64,000 nucleotides of DNA from Ectocarpus siliculosus. Lineage: Eukaryota > Sar > Phaeophyceae > Ectocarpales > Ectocarpaceae. The first letter of the stretch is position 1; each line of letters opens with the position of its first letter. Below the pieces are notes generated by a model. The model was not told the DNA's origin. It saw only the letters and a program-made list of their open reading frames with translations, and did not search any database. The stretch covers positions 2,562,145-2,626,144 of the forward strand of contig FN649748.1 in NCBI GenBank assembly GCA_000310025.1, read 5' to 3'. Both the position numbers and the translations under genes were made by a program. Positions 12,701-23,100 of the stretch are shown here, piece by piece.

Positions 12701-14709
12701 GCAGCTTGTACACAGCTCTGCGAACCGGGGCCAATCACCATCACCATCATCGCTTGCACTGTCACAAACGACACACACACACACACCACAGCAGTCCCGC
12801 CAGCCTCAACCCTCTGTGGAAGGTCCACGCTGTTGCCAGCTAGCCGCAGGGTCTTCTTTTCACATCCGTTGAACGAAATCTACGCGTAACAGAGTCCCTG
12901 ACGTCGCTGTTGCGATGGACTGCATTCTTTTGGTGGGTCTTGAGCGACCCGTCAAGAGAACACAACTGCAAAGATGATGTAACAAAAGACTGGAATGGCA
13001 GACATGCAGACATGGACATCAAAATAGATAAACACCGAACGCAGCGGGGCTCAGTGCCTTGGCTGCTCTGCTCCGTGCTTCGTGTTGTTCTCACTTGGCG
13101 ATGCACCACTTGTTGAGCTCCAGGACAGAGAACTTGTGCACCGGAGGCCATCCAGAGTCCCAGCTCATCACGTTAGCGCCCTGAAGCATTCAGCCCGATT
13201 AAACCACACAAACAAGAACACATAGAGAGAGCCAAAGCGCAGCACGAGAAAGATACAAGGCGGAGAACCATCACGACAGGCTTCTTCCATACATTATATT
13301 CACGATGATACTACTATACCATGGTATGGGAAAAGGGAGGTGACAAGAGCGAGGTTCAAGCTTGACTCACGACCATCTCAGGCGGCATCAAGATATAAAC
13401 ATCGGCCATTTACCACCCTGCCTACCATAGCGCACGAAGAGGAAAATATCATGAGAGACATGCAGCACATGGCACCGGTGAGTGGACACCGATAGTCTTT
13501 CGGGCAGCGGAGAGCGAACGGCGGCATGCTGCTGTTCAGGAATCGATTACCGCGGGCTTCAAAGCGTCCCGCGGTCAACAGACGGTATGGGAAGGGGGCA
13601 AGGGTTACGGGAATACCGGACTACTGGATTGCCGGATTACCTTGAGCATGAGTATCCCATACGCGGCGCTCGCAAAGCGCATGTACCTCGCGGCCTCCTT
13701 ACCGACAGCTTCATCACTCGGCAAAAGGTTAGCCTTCGACCTGTCAACAGGCGACGCCAGACGGGAAGCGATATACGGGAAAGAGATAAGAAAAAGGGTC
13801 ATGAGTAAGCGTTCATTCTATCGTCGACACTCTGTCATTGGCAATTTCAAACGACCCAGCCTACTCTCTGCAAGCGTTGAGCGAAGTGGTAACCCTGAAA
13901 GGTTTGGACAGCAGACAACAGGTACCGGTTCACTAATGCCACAGGCAGCCTGCGAGCCTCTTGCGAACCAGCGGGGCGTGGTCCGGACGCGAAATCGACA
14001 GGCAGACAGCGGAAAGCTCCACGGATTTTCGCGAAGACAAAAGGGCCATCTTACCACTAAACCAGGAGCACACGCTTCTTCAGGACACCCGCGACACGTG
14101 TCCGAACCAGAACTCAAACCAACAGACACAAAAACAAACACACAACACGATCGGTCGACCGGCTCGCACGCGCAAGGCGCGCACGCCAGCATCCGTGGCA
14201 GGCACTCACCCAGCCTTGGGTGGGGCTTGCAGTGACGCGGCTCTCTCGTGGACCGTGTTGAGAACTAAAAGGTTGACCTAGGGTTGGCAGCAACATGAGA
14301 AGAAGCAGAGTGGAGCGAGAGATGGGCGGGATAACTGAAGAGGCCAGGAGGTGGGTTTCGTTTCACAACAGTTTCATCTCTATCAACACACTAGATTCCA
14401 CGATACGTCAACAGCGAATTCATAGGGTTGGTTGCATGTGCATGACGACCAAGTTGTGTTTCTGCTGACCTACCTCCGTTACGGAATCAACCCGCAGGGA
14501 ACCGGTTGAATACCATTCCACAATCTGTTCGTGTTTAAAGTTAGTGGTACAGGAAGACACGCATACTGTAAAATTTCTCACCAAGGCGTTGGGGACCCGA
14601 TCTCTCTTCCAATCCCACTTTACGTCGGTACGAAGGTCTCTCTCGAACGCCGCCACTACCCCCTTGATACTCTGCAACGCTTCTCCCAGTTCCGGGCTGA
14701 TGAAAGAGC
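9795..14709 (-). CDS. Class 3 lipase, sn1-diacylglycerol lipase type; both ends incomplete
   Basis: Predicted to hydrolyse an ester bond of a glycerolipid, as in the alpha/beta-hydrolase Lipase_3 family. Exons on the - strand: 14709-14582, 14277-14210, 13894-13865, 13740-13641, 13180-13095, 12473-12298, 11714-11574, 11089-10848 and 10364-9795; all junctions are phase-consistent. Visible motifs in order: AARYMRFASAAYG; HCGIQDSDLV; VVLSIRGTFSMQDTVTDL (the oxyanion-side RGT element); VVTGHSLGGG, with the nucleophile Ser in GxSxG split from its following Gly by an intron; CYAFAPPPVF; and SFVFGNDMV, which holds the likely catalytic Asp. The last mapped exon has RLLIPGTIYHI, typical of the DAGL C-terminal part. 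The catalytic His usually found further on was not located, so at least one 3' exon is missing. The first mapped exon starts mid-codon, so 5' exons are missing too. Confidence 0.8.
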
Positions 14710-15015
14710 CTGGACATGTTATGGTAGATGTTGCAGTATAGTGTCAGCACCAAGGGCTTTCACTGCGGGCATTCGGCAAGTGAGATCGTGACCTTGTAAA
14801 TGTAGTTATGTTATACATCAGGGTTCACCGATGGACTATACGAATACAAACACATAACTATGTGCCTCCCCCTCCCTACTGCTTGAGCTTTTCGTCCTTC
14901 GAGGTCGAGGATGTAATATGCGATCGTCGGCCCACCTGTAGCCTATCTTGTACTTGTGCACGTCTACGGCTTTCGCACCCATTTTTTGGAACAATAGTGC
15001 GTGCTACACGTACAC

Positions 15016-15108
15016 CTCCGCGAATTCCTCGATGGCAATCCCCGTGGTTTGGGGAAGATGTGCGTAGAAGAAGAGCAACCCACGGTACCCCACGTATGTA
15101 CTCGCACA
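15016..15108 (-). CDS. Possible upstream exon of the lipase gene
   Basis: A 93-nt segment bounded on the - strand by an AG acceptor and GAG|GTGTAC donor reads, without stop, ASTYVGYRGLLFFYAHLP then GIAIEEFAE. It is aromatic and hydrophobic, as might suit a membrane-proximal N-terminal part of a diacylglycerol lipase. It is phase 0 on both sides. The link to the exon at 14709, which needs one base before it, is not resolved, so this is tentative. Confidence 0.35.
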
Positions 15109-15372
15109 CTTTCAAGGCCAAGCTGGGTTCAGGTAGGATTTCCCGCCCGTACTTCGCTTTGCTGTCAAGCACATGCTACGTCGGCCGCAGCAGCAGCAGC
15201 AGCGACCATACTCGACGTAAAATGTGGTGGACACCGCGCGGCTGGATGGTATGATCATGTGTCGAATCCGTTCGGTTGGGGTTCGCAAATTCGTCAGCTG
15301 AGCCCCCCGTCCCCCCTCTCCTCCCGCCAACGCTACACCCTTTCCCTTTCCTCAACTCCCCCGGTACAGTAT

Positions 15373-15612
15373 CTTGGCTTGCTCGAGTTGTTAAATACGC
15401 GAGTGGTAGAGGGTTAGCCCACCCTCGCCACGCCCAAACACATGGGGCCTCCCCCAACCTGAACCACCCATCCCTGCGGCAGTGATGTGTGATGTGTTTA
15501 CACATCGACTGCCGCAGGGATGCGTGGTGCAACTTGAGGGGAACCCCATCTACCTGGACGTGACGAGGGGGGGCTAGCCCTCCCGCGTATTTAACAACTC
15601 GAGTAAGCCCAG
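15373..15612. mobile_element. Hairpin-type MITE, about 105-bp inverted arms
   Basis: The whole 240 bp folds on itself. The left arm (CTTGGCTTGCTCGAGTTGTT ... CATCCCTGCGGCAGT) is complementary to the right arm (ACTGCCGCAGGGATG ... AACAACTCGAGTAAGCCCAG), with a loop of about 25 nt around 15,485-15,510. The outer 25 bp and inner 17 bp are nearly perfect; the middle is diverged. No convincing target duplication is visible, and no second copy is in the window. Confidence 0.85.
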
Positions 15613-16005
15613 GGCTAACGTATGGTGAGCAGCGCACATTGATATCAACGGTTTGATGGGTGATATATTGGTGAGTGTACTCAGAGCAATATATAAAACG
15701 TGAATGAACTGCTTTGCTTAGTTCGTGCACCTCTTTTTCAGGCAAGAGGCAAGCGCGCCCAGGAAGACTTGGGCGTTTGTTTTATTCTGTTGTGAAGATT
15801 CTATTGTGCAGACAGGAGAAAGACGAAGGGGGGTTCCTTTCGTCGCCCCGACAGAGCACCCCTGCGTGACAGCGTTATCTCTTGCAACACTTGAGTAATT
15901 TTTTTTAGTCAAACGTTGGTTGGGTTTTGTGAAGTGCCCGAAAGCTCTGGTGTATATCTGTATATCTCGCCCCCATTTCGAGGAAGAAGAGAGTGGACTA
16001 TCGTA
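15613..16005. other. Non-coding, no feature recognised
   Basis: Between the hairpin element and the first of two MITEs. No exon or repeat recognised. Confidence 0.4.
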
Positions 16006-16213
16006 GGTTGCATAAGACACCACACCCCCTGGACCCATTTCCCAAGCTCGACTACTCCACGACCAAGAGGATGCCGAAGGCAAACGATAGATGTTCGGAA
16101 AGCTCTCCACGGCACGGTTCCAACTCCGCCATTTTCGGCACGGTCAGTGCTTACCCAGCCGAGTGATCAAGCCTTGAAAATCGGCCCGGGTGTGTGTGAT
16201 ATCTCATGCAACC
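16006..16213. mobile_element. MITE of the TA-insertion family (copy 2)
   Basis: 208 bp with about 40-bp terminal inverted repeats. The left end GGTTGCATAAGACACCACAC and the right end, read in complement, GGTTGCATGAGATATCACAC match each other. The arms continue through CCC.GG.CC.ATTT. TA flanks both sides (16004-16005 and 16214-16215), as for Tc1/mariner-type insertion. The interior carries TTCGGAAAGCTCTCCACG and GCCATTTTCGGCACGGTCA, shared by all copies. No coding capacity, so a non-autonomous DNA transposon. Confidence 0.85.
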
Positions 16214-16343
16214 TACGGTATGTTGCACCTTATTCGTACGTAGCTAGGCAGCGCTTCTTCTCACACACGGCACACATGTAGCATTCACATCCAACGCAAA
16301 GGTACGCTGCCTGTGGAAGTACCTTACCGCCGTACAGCAGTAG

Positions 16344-16563
16344 CGCGTGCGTAAGATACCACACCCCCTGGCCCGACTCTTAAAACCCGCTTCACAAACG
16401 AAGAGATGCAAATACAACGATACGTATTCGGAAAGGTCTCCACGAGAGGGTTCCTACGTTCCTACGCTGCCATTTCCGGCACCGTCACTGCTCTTGCTGC
16501 CGAGCAATCGGGCTTGAAAATTGAAAATTGGTCTAGGCGGGGTGGTATCTTACGCAACCTGTA
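16344..16563. mobile_element. MITE of the TA-insertion family (copy 3)
   Basis: Same family and orientation as the copy 130 bp to the left: CGTGCGTAAGATACCACACC at the left, GGGGTGGTATCTTACGCAAC at the right, and internal TATTCGGAAAGGTCTCCACG and CACCGTCACTGCTCTTGC. The outermost left bases are diverged, so the TA duplication is not clear. Confidence 0.8.
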
Positions 16564-16566
16564 GCG

Positions 16567-18199
16567 GTGCTACTTGCCAGGCACTCTGCTGCTGTTTCTT
16601 GCTCAAATATCATGTAGCAGCGAAAGCAAAGAGATGCCCGCTGAAAGGTCTTTCTCACGTGCGATTTGGTTGAGTAGGCGAGTGTTCTCCGCCCATTCCC
16701 ATCCCGCGTAAGCGACAGGGACACCGACCAAGGTGGACATTAGCCCGACTGCAACAACAGTCCTCGTCCTCGAGGCATGCATGCTTGTGCCTGCCGGCTG
16801 ATGCTGGTAGTTGCCCGACCTCTTACGTTTGAAGGGAATGCTTCATTGCGGCCCCCCGCTCAACCTCTTCTCCGTGTTCCCTGTCAATACACTAGCACCT
16901 AGCCTTTTCGGCCGTAGAGACTGCCTGTGGGCACGGCGGTGCCAGGGTCGGTGTGGTCTGGCTGTGGGTCTTTTTGAGGGGGCTCGCGAAGCGCAGGGCT
17001 TTGATGCACCACCATCCCCCCCACGTGTCTCCCGTTGTGGGCGTCTTTGTTTTTCTCGATGCTTTCGAAATTTATTTGTCAATATTTTGCGTACCCCCTT
17101 TGCTCGCCAAGGGGGAGGGGAAAAGAGCGGAGACAAGGCAGGGCAACACCACACACGCCCCCGGTGTACTCCTTACGATCAGTATAAACATCAGCCACCC
17201 AACAGACAGAAATATATAAACTCTGTCTGCCCCCCACTACCGCTGATAAAAAACCACACCTGGTACCACCGGCTTGTTCATACTGAAACCACGAGAGAAC
17301 CCCACAAGGCCCCATCACTATTATTATCGCCATTCGGCGAAAAACCCGGGCCACCAAAGAACAACCCATTTTCTCGTCTCTCGCTACTCTCTGTTCCCCT
17401 GACCTTCCCATCGCATTGCAGAAAACACACACATACATGTCACCAGGACCCCACACACACATAATTAATCATCATATAATGTATATGCATGCATGCGTGT
17501 CCACCAATCAATCAGACGCGTCACGCACGCAACGGGGAAGCGCGCAGCACCAACGTAGCCACACACAGCAGCCAAAGAGTGCACTCCCCCAACCATGCAA
17601 CGGTCCGATACCCACAACAACATGCGTCCTGCATATATATATACAACCTGAAATAAATGCGATATACACAAATCCCACTCAAAAATAAATGGGACGAGCA
17701 CCCTCGGAACCGCGCCCAGCATACTATACATACATAGTATAGGCACACGCAACCCCGACTGCGGCTACACAGTGAGTCCCCCCGACAGGCAATCACGTGG
17801 CACACAACGCCGCTGCTTCTATTTCCATGTCCACTGACACCCCCAAAAGCAAGGGTGGGTGGTGGGTGGGAAAAAGAAACGTCACGGCAGAAACAACCCT
17901 TGGCCACCACACACACGCACACACACAAAACACACACACATGCTCTCGCTCGCCCCCGGTAAACACGGCGAAGCGAGTAGACTGAAACCAGAAACCAGCA
18001 CGCTCGTCCGCTTCCTGCTTTCTGATTGGCCAACGGTTTATTTCTGCCGCTTCTCACAAAACGCAGATAGATTTCCCTTACTTCGTCAGTCAATCTTTCG
18101 CTCTTTTAGCATCGACCACGCTATAATATGCATACAGCAGTATGTACGTGTGTGTAAATAATATGGAATGGTACCCCCCCCCCCCCCCCCCCCCCCCCC
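16567..18199. other. Intergenic, no gene seen
   Basis: No joinable exons. It is rich in AC-type simple sequence (near 17,410-17,470 and 17,905-17,945) and ends in a pure C-run of more than 20 bases immediately before the gap. Confidence 0.4.
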
Positions 18200-18299
18200 N
18201 NNNNNNNNNNNNNNNNNNNNNNNNNNNNNNNNNNNNNNNNNNNNNNNNNNNNNNNNNNNNNNNNNNNNNNNNNNNNNNNNNNNNNNNNNNNNNNNNNNN
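18200..18299. other. Assembly gap (100 N)
   Basis: Exactly 100 undetermined bases, the usual placeholder for a gap of unknown size. It follows a poly-C run, which probably stopped sequencing. Confidence 0.99.
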
Positions 18300-18450
18300 G
18301 TGTGCGAGAAGAAGCGCTGCCTAGCTATGTACGAATAAGGTGCAACATTCCCTAGTTTGCATGAGATATCACACACAGCCGGGCCGATTCTCCCGGGTTG
18401 ATCAGTCGAATGGGTAAGCAGTTAGTGTGTCCAAAATACCGCGAGTGGGC
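18300..18450. repeat. Inverted, truncated copy of the 16.1-16.3 kb MITE plus its right flank
   Basis: This matches the reverse complement of about 16,120-16,285: GAGAAGAAGCGCTGCCTAGC, ACGAATAAGGTGCAACAT, then TTTGCATGAGATATCACACA and GGGTAAGCA. It includes about 70 bp outside the element's TIR, so either the duplication is larger than the MITE or the MITE sits in another repeat. A second C-run (18,451-18,472) cuts it off. Confidence 0.75.
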
Positions 18451-18472
18451 CCCCCCCCCCCCCCCCCCCCCC

Positions 18473-20154
18473 CTTCTGATCTGTTTTTCTACCTTTGCTT
18501 CAGTAGTCCAGTGCAAAGCCCTTGCGCTTCACGAGCCCCCTTGTGGTCCCTTTTTACTTTTTAGTTTTCTTGACACGACCCAAGGGAATCCATCTCTATT
18601 TAAGAAAAGTTTAAGTAAGATAGATTATCAATTAATCCATAGCGTCAGCGAAGGGTACCTGCATTTCCACGATTTCCCGAGCTCTTTTTGCTCTCTCTGC
18701 TTTCTGGCAAACTAACTGCTGTGGTCCGTCTCTTTGAGGGGGGGGGGGCGCAAGTAAGTGGTGCCGCGACGGGGAGGGGTAGGGGGTGACAGCTGTGCGC
18801 TAATACTTTAGCCATTGCAGCGGTGCATTCATTTCACATTATGTTTGTCGCCGAGGTGCAGACGTCCACTTCAGTGTAGACTACACGGGATTTGTTTTTT
18901 TTCGCCGGTGTCGCGAAAGACATGCTAAAAGCACACCATGTAGATACAGAGAGAGGGGGTCGCTGTTTAGTGCTTGATGTGCCCAGAAAATTCGCCTGCA
19001 CTATACCGGACCGGCCCTTTTCAAGGTACTGGCAATGCCTTGGAAATTCAGTGTGTGCCCGCCGAAAACACCGGCACCAGACTATACAGCATTAGCACTA
19101 TTCAACCGGCACTCAACAGGGACCCTCTGTAGTCAAGTATTCATCTACAAGGCGCGTACGTACATGGGCCGAAGCGATATTTTGGCGGGGTCCCTTGTAG
19201 TTTTCGTCACACGACTGAGAGGACGCCCCCATGTTCAGCAAGAGCTGTGCTATGACCTGTGGTGTTGCTCCACCCGGTGAGTAAATGCCAGCGCAGAGGC
19301 ATATACAAAATCCAATTAACAAGAATTGGGCTTGGAAGTAGTCACGGATGGACTACAGAACATCGTCTTATCACGTCATCAAACCATAACCTTTAGCGGC
19401 GTCCTGCCCATCGTCGCGACATGATTGGCTGAAAGGATCACCCAACCCATCCACACTTCACACTAGGGTGCCATCCCCCCTAGTTGAAGTGGATGAATCC
19501 GTTCGAACTTGCGACTAAAGCTGGAGAAACGTATCACGGGACGAAAATCAAGCACTCGACAAATAATGTAAGCTGGAAGGCAAACAATCCCCAAGATCCA
19601 AAGGCGATCAACATCGATTGTTCTGGGCATAGACACCCCTCCCTATATATTGTTCGCTACAACGTCATGCCCCGCACCCTGTGCTCATGGAAATGATACG
19701 CTGGAGCTTGGATCAACGCCGTGCCAAAAACTCAGGTACGGAACGAACTACTTGTACTTTGTATCGGGCTGTTGAGTTCTGCCAGCCCCGCCAAACAGAG
19801 AAGCGAACAGCTCCGAAGGTTCCATCGGGGGTGCCTCATACTCCTGTCACAGAGACGCATCATCGACGCACGAAAAAGCGGCAACCATTGAGCGTGATGG
19901 AGCAGAAAAAAGAGCGAGTTCAAGCAAGCAAGACGCCCGCGCACGACTACACTGCAGCTGTGCGGATCGCCACAGCCCTAAATTATACGGATACACAAAC
20001 TACCGCAAGGCCAGAAGTGGGTCTTACTCGTAGAGCAGTTCGGGGATCCTCCCGGCAGGCAGAACCCACCTCACCGGTCATCGACCCCTCTTGATGCGCG
20101 CAACTCCGAACGTTCCCAGCAGAGCAATCAAGAGCACCGCAAACACAGACACCG
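18473..20154. other. No gene recognised; may hold a 3' exon of AATF
   Basis: No exon can be joined with confidence. If the last mapped AATF donor (20,175) is used, its final exon should lie here or in the gap, but I did not find the family's usual C-terminal 'LFxSLFG' motif on the - strand. Confidence 0.35.
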
Positions 20155-23100
20155 TCAGTACCCTCCCGAGCTCACCTGCGGGAACATGAAGTTCTGCATC
20201 TTGGGGTGCGTGACGTACTTGATCTTGCGCCCTTTGGACGCCTTCCGGTCCACGCTCTTCTTTCGCGATTTCCGTCGGACGGGAACCGCGGAGTAACCGC
20301 TGCCGGCGGTCCCGCTGGCGTCCATAAACTCCTGAAAAACCAAAACGAGGGAACACGCATCCATGTACCATGTACCAGTACATGGCAAAGTGCGTGCGTT
20401 TAGAGTGGCACGGCACATGGTGCTGGCGATATGCTTCGTGAGCGAACGGTGAACGAAAAACCTTCGTCCAACGCAGTGCAAGGCAGCAGAGTCAAGGTCT
20501 GCAAGGAAGCCTAACTTCAACTCCAACACTAGTCGTACAAGAGTCTAAGCGTACAAGAGAGAGCGCGAAGCTGCTGTCAGGCTTCGAAGCTCTAGAGTGC
20601 TATTGGTAGTCCCCCCCCTCCGAGATGTTTCAAGGGGCATTCCCGATGCAAAAACCGCACCTACACCGTTCCACCTCCCCTGGGGTTCCAATCTTGTGCT
20701 TAATCTTGTACTTGTACTTCTACAAGGTACACACATTGCAGAACGCGCCTCTCTCCTGAAGTTGTCTCTCCTACACATGCTTGAATGGAGGTCCAGCATG
20801 GGGGCTTTGTGTCCCCCCAGGGTACGTACACTGGTACTATTATCATCCCCGGGGATTCGGGGAATATGCCGGACATTCCCGGTCGATGAGTAACGTGGAA
20901 CACCCGGGGGTGAGGCTTATTAATCCCCTCAAGGCAAAATGCACGCACGCACACACACCCTCGCCGATCAAAATAATTGCGTAAGACACGGTGTTCCGAA
21001 CGGTCTGTTTTGGCTGTTTAACTGCCGCAGCAGCCATGACAAGGAGCGTTCTGGCGAAGTACTTTTGCAACACACCGTCCGATATCCGATATGGGACATC
21101 GTGGAACAGAACGCGGGAAGTTTTCGGAGGTTGTCCGTTCCCCGGCCCAGCATGGGCCTATGACAACGAGTACTTGATGTGCGCACCAGATCGATCCACG
21201 TCAACAGCCCTTGGCAAACCAGTCTGGCTTGTTTCGTGAACTGCAACGTATGTCATAACCCCCAAGACCGACACCGCAAGTTGGAATCGACCCGCCCAGT
21301 CGACAGCAGCATCATCAAGACGTAAAGCAATTGAACCAAGTCCGAGGCGCGACCAACTTGCAACACAAACAGTCGAGTGATATGTACCTTGCGAAGACAT
21401 GCAACACCAAAACTCGACTGCTAGATATCTTGAGCAGAAACGCAACACCAACACTCGACATACACCTTGAGTAGACACGCAACCAGCATCGAGTTATGTA
21501 CCTTGAGTAGGTGCTGGTACAGGTTGCGGTCGTCAACAACCTCCAGGTCGAGCGGCTCGGCTCCATCTTTTCGTCTCACACGCCCGACTACGTCTTCGTC
21601 GCCCTCATCGTCACTCCTCCCCCCCGCCGCCGCCGCCGCCGCCGCCGCTGCCGAGCCGGCGTCGCCGTCGCCTTTGGCCGCGTCGAGATGCTTGGCGAGT
21701 TTTCGTCCAAGAAACTCCGATGTCTGCGTCACATCATGAGGTACATGTCACGATACGGTGGGCGGAGCCGCAGGAGAATTGACACGGGGGTTGGGGGGAG
21801 CAAAATCGTGCGTGCAAAAGCCGCGACAAAAACAATGTATTTGTACACCGTATAGCAGTAGTGTTTTCTTGTTGTTTTTAGGACCATGAAGACAGATCTA
21901 GCAGCTATTAATAGCTCATCAGAAGGTTCACGAACACTAGGCTGTCCACATGTTTGGCGACCTACAACCCGAGGGATTCAAAAATCCATAGTTACGCATA
22001 CGCTCGACGAAAAGGCTCTCACAATGAATTTACCAAGTGCCAAAACCCAACACTCAACGAACTGCAACTGTTGCTTCCAACTCCGGCACCGTTGACAAGC
22101 TCGCCATCACGGACGCCCGGGTGTAAGAAGGGATACGTGGTACCGAACCCGTACAATCACCTGGCGTGTGTTAACCGCAGACCGCTGTGGTATACCACAA
22201 AAGTAAAGACTCGACCCTGCAAAGAAGGCGCCCGATGCCAAGGCAATACACGAGCGGTTCGTTAACGGTAGAGCACAAACACAACAGTGCCTTCAACGTC
22301 ACAAACCTCCGCTCCCCAACCACCACCTTCTTCGTAGGTCCGTGGGGACCAAAAAAACACAATCCATGCACCGGACAAATGTCTCCCAGGACAACACACA
22401 GCAAAAAAAAGTGGAACCCAATAATATTCACCTCCAGCACACCCCAACCCTACCTAACCTATCCCACGCACCTCCGACTCCGTCATGAAGGACCTTCGGT
22501 TCGCCCGTTCTCTGTCGGCCAAGCTCGCCGTGATCTGCGCCCACGGACCCTGGTTCACCACCTTAAACTTCTTCTGCAGGCCAGGGTCGACGAGCTGCGT
22601 CCTCTCGTGCCACCGCCCCAGCACGTCGCTCCACCACCCCATGCAACTCCCGTGCTCCGTCGCCGCCACTGCCTCCTCGCCCTCGGCATTACCCTCGGAG
22701 ATGGTGGTCGGGCCCTCGCCTTTGTCCTTGCCGTTATCGTTGCCCACCTTCTGCTCATCGTCGTCATTGGTGACCATCGCTGCCTTGCCGGCATCGCCAC
22801 TACCGCTGCCGCTGTCGCCGCTTTTGATGTTGGCGATTCCCCAGCACGACATGTGCGATCGCCGCACGGCTGACAACTGGGTGGCCAATCCTTGCGCGGC
22901 GCCTGCGCTTTCCTCGGCGAGAGCTGTCAGCTGCTCGTCACCCTCCAAGAACAGAGGGAGCTCGTTCGGTCCTGAGGTTCGGAGAGAACGGAATATTCGG
23001 TAAATACTACCAGTAGGCTACGGGCACCTTGATGAATGGGATATGTATGCAACGGGAGAGACGGCAAAGGCACGCAAAGAACAAAACGGAGGTGCCGGGG

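Noticed and set aside
15188-15204. CAGCAGCAG run as possible coding repeat
   Set aside because: Only five units, with no supported exon around it.
22187-22873. Open frame of 228 codons on the + strand
   Set aside because: Shadow of AATF exon 5 on the opposite strand; the AATF frame has the conserved family motifs.
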